Of a stretch of DNA of 64,000 bases, positions 62,231 through 64,000 are shown one piece after another. Each line of letters begins with the position of its first letter. Positions within the stretch are counted from its first letter, which is position 1. Position numbers and translations under genes: made by a program. A model generated the notes under the pieces. It was given only the letters and a program-made list of their open reading frames with translations. It did not search any database and had not been told where the DNA came from. The stretch is from Petrolisthes cinctipes (Eukaryota; Arthropoda; Malacostraca; Decapoda; Porcellanidae). The stretch spans positions 4,352,501-4,416,500 of the forward strand of contig JAWQEG010000003.1 of the NCBI GenBank assembly GCA_033782935.1, written 5' to 3'.

Positions 62231-64000
62231 TATATTTTGAAAATATTCTAGCACTGTGTAGGCATGTACAGATTGCTTCTGGGACCCCAAAATATTGAAT
62301 TTTCGGGTGTTTTGAGCCTGAATTTGAGATATAAACGGGTACAGAAGATACATGCACATATTGACTTTGGGCATCTAAAATATCGATTTTCAGCATGTTT
62401 TGGGCCTGTATTTTGAAAATACTCTAACACTGAGTAGGCATGTACAGATTGCTTTTGGGACCCCAAAATATTGAATTTTCGGGTTTTTTGAGCCTGAATT
62501 TGAGATATAAACGGGTACTGAAGATGCATGCACATATCGACTTTTGTGCACCTAAAAGATCGATTTTCAGTATGTTTTGAGCATGTATTTTGAAAATACT
62601 CTAACACGGAGTAGGCATGTACAGATCTCTTCTGGGACCCCTAAATATCGAATTTTCGGGTGTTTTGGGACTGAATTTGAGATATCGACTTTTTGGCACC
62701 TAAAAGATCGATTTTTAGCATGTTTTTAGCCTATATTTTGAAAATATTCTAGCACTGTACAGATTGCTTCTGGGACCCCAAAATATTGAATTTTCGGGTG
62801 TTTTGAGCCTGAATTTGAGATATAAACGGGTACAGAAGATACATGCACATATTGACTTTGGGCACCAAAAATATCGATTTTCAGCATGTTTTTGGCCTGA
62901 ATTTTGAAAATACTCTAACACGGAGTAGGCATGTACAGATCGCTTCTGGGACACCAAAATATCGAATTTTCGGGTGCTTAGGGCCAGAATTTGAGATATA
63001 AACGGGTACAGAAGATGCATGCACATATCGACTTTTGGGCACCTAAAAGATCGATTTTCAGTATGTTTTTGGCCTGTATTTTGAAAATACTCTAACACGG
63101 AGTAGGCATGTACAGATACCTTCTGGGACCTCTAAATATCGAATTTTCGGGTGTTTTAGGACTGAATTTGATATATCGATTTTTTGGCACCTAAAATGTC
63201 GATTTTTAGCATGTTTTTAGCTAATATTTTGAAAATATTCTAGCACTGTGTAGGCATGTACAGATTGCTTCTGGGACCCCTAAATATCGAATTTGCGGGT
63301 GTTTTGGGACTGAATTTGAGATATCGACTTTTTGGCACCTAAAAGATCGATTTTTAGCATGTTTTTAGCCTATATTTTGAAAATATTCTAGCACTGTACA
63401 GATTGCTTCTGGGACCCCAAAATATTGAATTTTCGGGTGTTTTGAGCCTGAATTTGAGATATAAACGGGTACAAAAGATACATGCACATATTGACTTTGG
63501 GCATCTAAAATATCGATTTTCAGCATGTTTTGGGCCTGAATTTTGAAAATACTCTAACACGGAGTAGGCATGTACAGATCGCTTCTGGGACCCCAAAATA
63601 TCGAATTTTCGGGTGTTTAGGGCCAGAATTTGAGATATAAACGGGTACAGAAGATGCATGCACATATCGACTTTTGGGCACCTAAAAGATCGATTTTCAG
63701 TATGTTTTTGGCCTGTATTTTGAAAATACTCTAACACGGAGTAGGCATGTACAAATACCTTCTGGGACCTGTAAATATCGAATTTTCGGGTGTTTTGGGA
63801 CTGAATTTGGGATATCGATTTTTTGGCACCTAAAATATCGATTTTCAGCATGTTTTTAGCCTATATGTTGAAAATATTCTAGCACTGTGTAGGCATGTAC
63901 AGATTGCTTCTGGGACCCCAAAATATTGAATTTTCGGGTGTTTTGAGCCTGAATTTGAGATATAAACGGGTACAGAAGATATTGACTTTGGGCATCTAAA
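62231..64000 (-). repeat. Reverse terminal segment, array continues beyond window
   Basis: This is satellite only. It includes a unit with the 10-bp deletion junction at about 62,755 and again at about 63,395. A separate 10-bp deletion lies at about 63,979 ('agaagatattgac' where the normal sequence has 'agaagatacatgcacatatt'). The last base is inside a monomer. No flanking unique DNA is reached. Confidence 0.85.

Larger units (their letters stand above)
48746..64000 (-). repeat. Reverse-orientation satellite array block
   Basis: This is the same satellite family as the left block but reverse-complemented throughout; for example 'cttctgggaccccaaaatat' here is the complement of the forward landmark around 'ggggtcccagaagc'. 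Monomers are full length (176-177 bp) or short (about 148 bp). It is more uniform than the forward block. Its hallmarks, read on the minus strand, are 'catgctcaaaacatactg', 'gtgcacaaaagtcg' and a 10-bp deletion giving 'ctgtacagtgctag'. I saw no S147-class monomer ('gcgtaaaggcgat') in it. It contains about 2815-bp and 1481-bp tandem higher-order units. The array continues past the end of the window. Confidence 0.97.

Noticed and set aside
1..64000. Roughly 200 open reading frames of 60-290 codons on both strands
   Set aside because: They recur at monomer or higher-order spacing, overlap in several frames and are broken by monomer-length changes. They give the same 59-residue repeated peptide. 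No start context, domain or codon bias supports a gene.
1..64000. CRISPR array
   Set aside because: The repeats are contiguous 147-177 bp units of one family with no unique spacers between short direct repeats, and no cas genes are present.
1..64000. Transposable element insertions, LTRs or target-site duplications
   Set aside because: The satellite register can be followed monomer by monomer through the window and no foreign segment longer than a few bases was seen.
1..64000. Telomeric repeats, rDNA, tRNA genes or simple microsatellites
   Set aside because: No TTTAGGG or TTAGGG runs, no rRNA-like or tRNA-like sequence, and no short tandem runs were seen inside or between monomers.
1..64000. 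Assignment to a named plant satellite or a species
   Set aside because: Monomer length and CAAAA-rich composition fit many plant satellites. I do not recognise the consensus, and a database search that I cannot run would be needed.

Overview
All 64,000 bases are tandem satellite DNA. No protein-coding gene, RNA gene, transposable element or unique sequence could be supported. The window is one AT-rich satellite family (a hand-counted full-length monomer is about 41% G+C), in roughly 380 head-to-tail monomers that run off both ends. A homogeneous array of 147-177 bp monomers with higher-order structure points to eukaryotic heterochromatin, probably centromeric or pericentromeric. A plant is the most likely source, because plant satellites often have this monomer size and are rich in CAAAA pentamers, which are abundant here. 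I cannot name the species or satellite family.

Monomer structure: there are two full-length classes. L177 carries 'cccaaaagtcgat' and has 59 codons' worth of bases, so a reading frame survives through it. L176 carries 'cccaaagtcaat'. There are also two short classes: S148 ('gccaaaaagtcgatatctc') and S147 ('gcgtaaaggcgatatctc'). Both short classes lack the same 29-bp segment, which in full-length units lies between two ATAT repeats. A recurrent higher-order unit is L177 + L176 + S148 = 501 bp. Larger repeat units measured from marker spacing are about 1002, 1481, 1650, 1827, 2457, 2650, 2815 and 2857 bp, several of them nested or edited by gain or loss of whole monomers.

Layout: bases 1-48,749 are in one orientation (called forward) and 48,750-64,000 are in the opposite orientation. 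The switch is a clean breakpoint with 4 bp of shared sequence (ATCG) at 48,746-48,749. The forward block is a mosaic of many monomer subtypes with several segmental duplications; the freshest are the 2650-bp pair (29,303-34,602) and the 501-bp pair (35,741-36,742). The reverse block is more uniform, lacks the S147 class as far as I could see, and is dominated by variants that in the forward block I noticed mainly at about 41.8-42.8 kb. That forward island is the best visible relative of the reverse block.

No genes work together here. The biological content is array evolution: unequal exchange, segmental amplification, microhomology-flanked small deletions, an inversion, CpG decay and a conserved dyad (inverted-repeat) element. 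The many open reading frames (up to 290 codons) are a by-product of a stop-poor 177-bp monomer and are not annotated as genes. Boundaries of duplicated segments are estimated by eye from marker positions and may be off by tens of bases.
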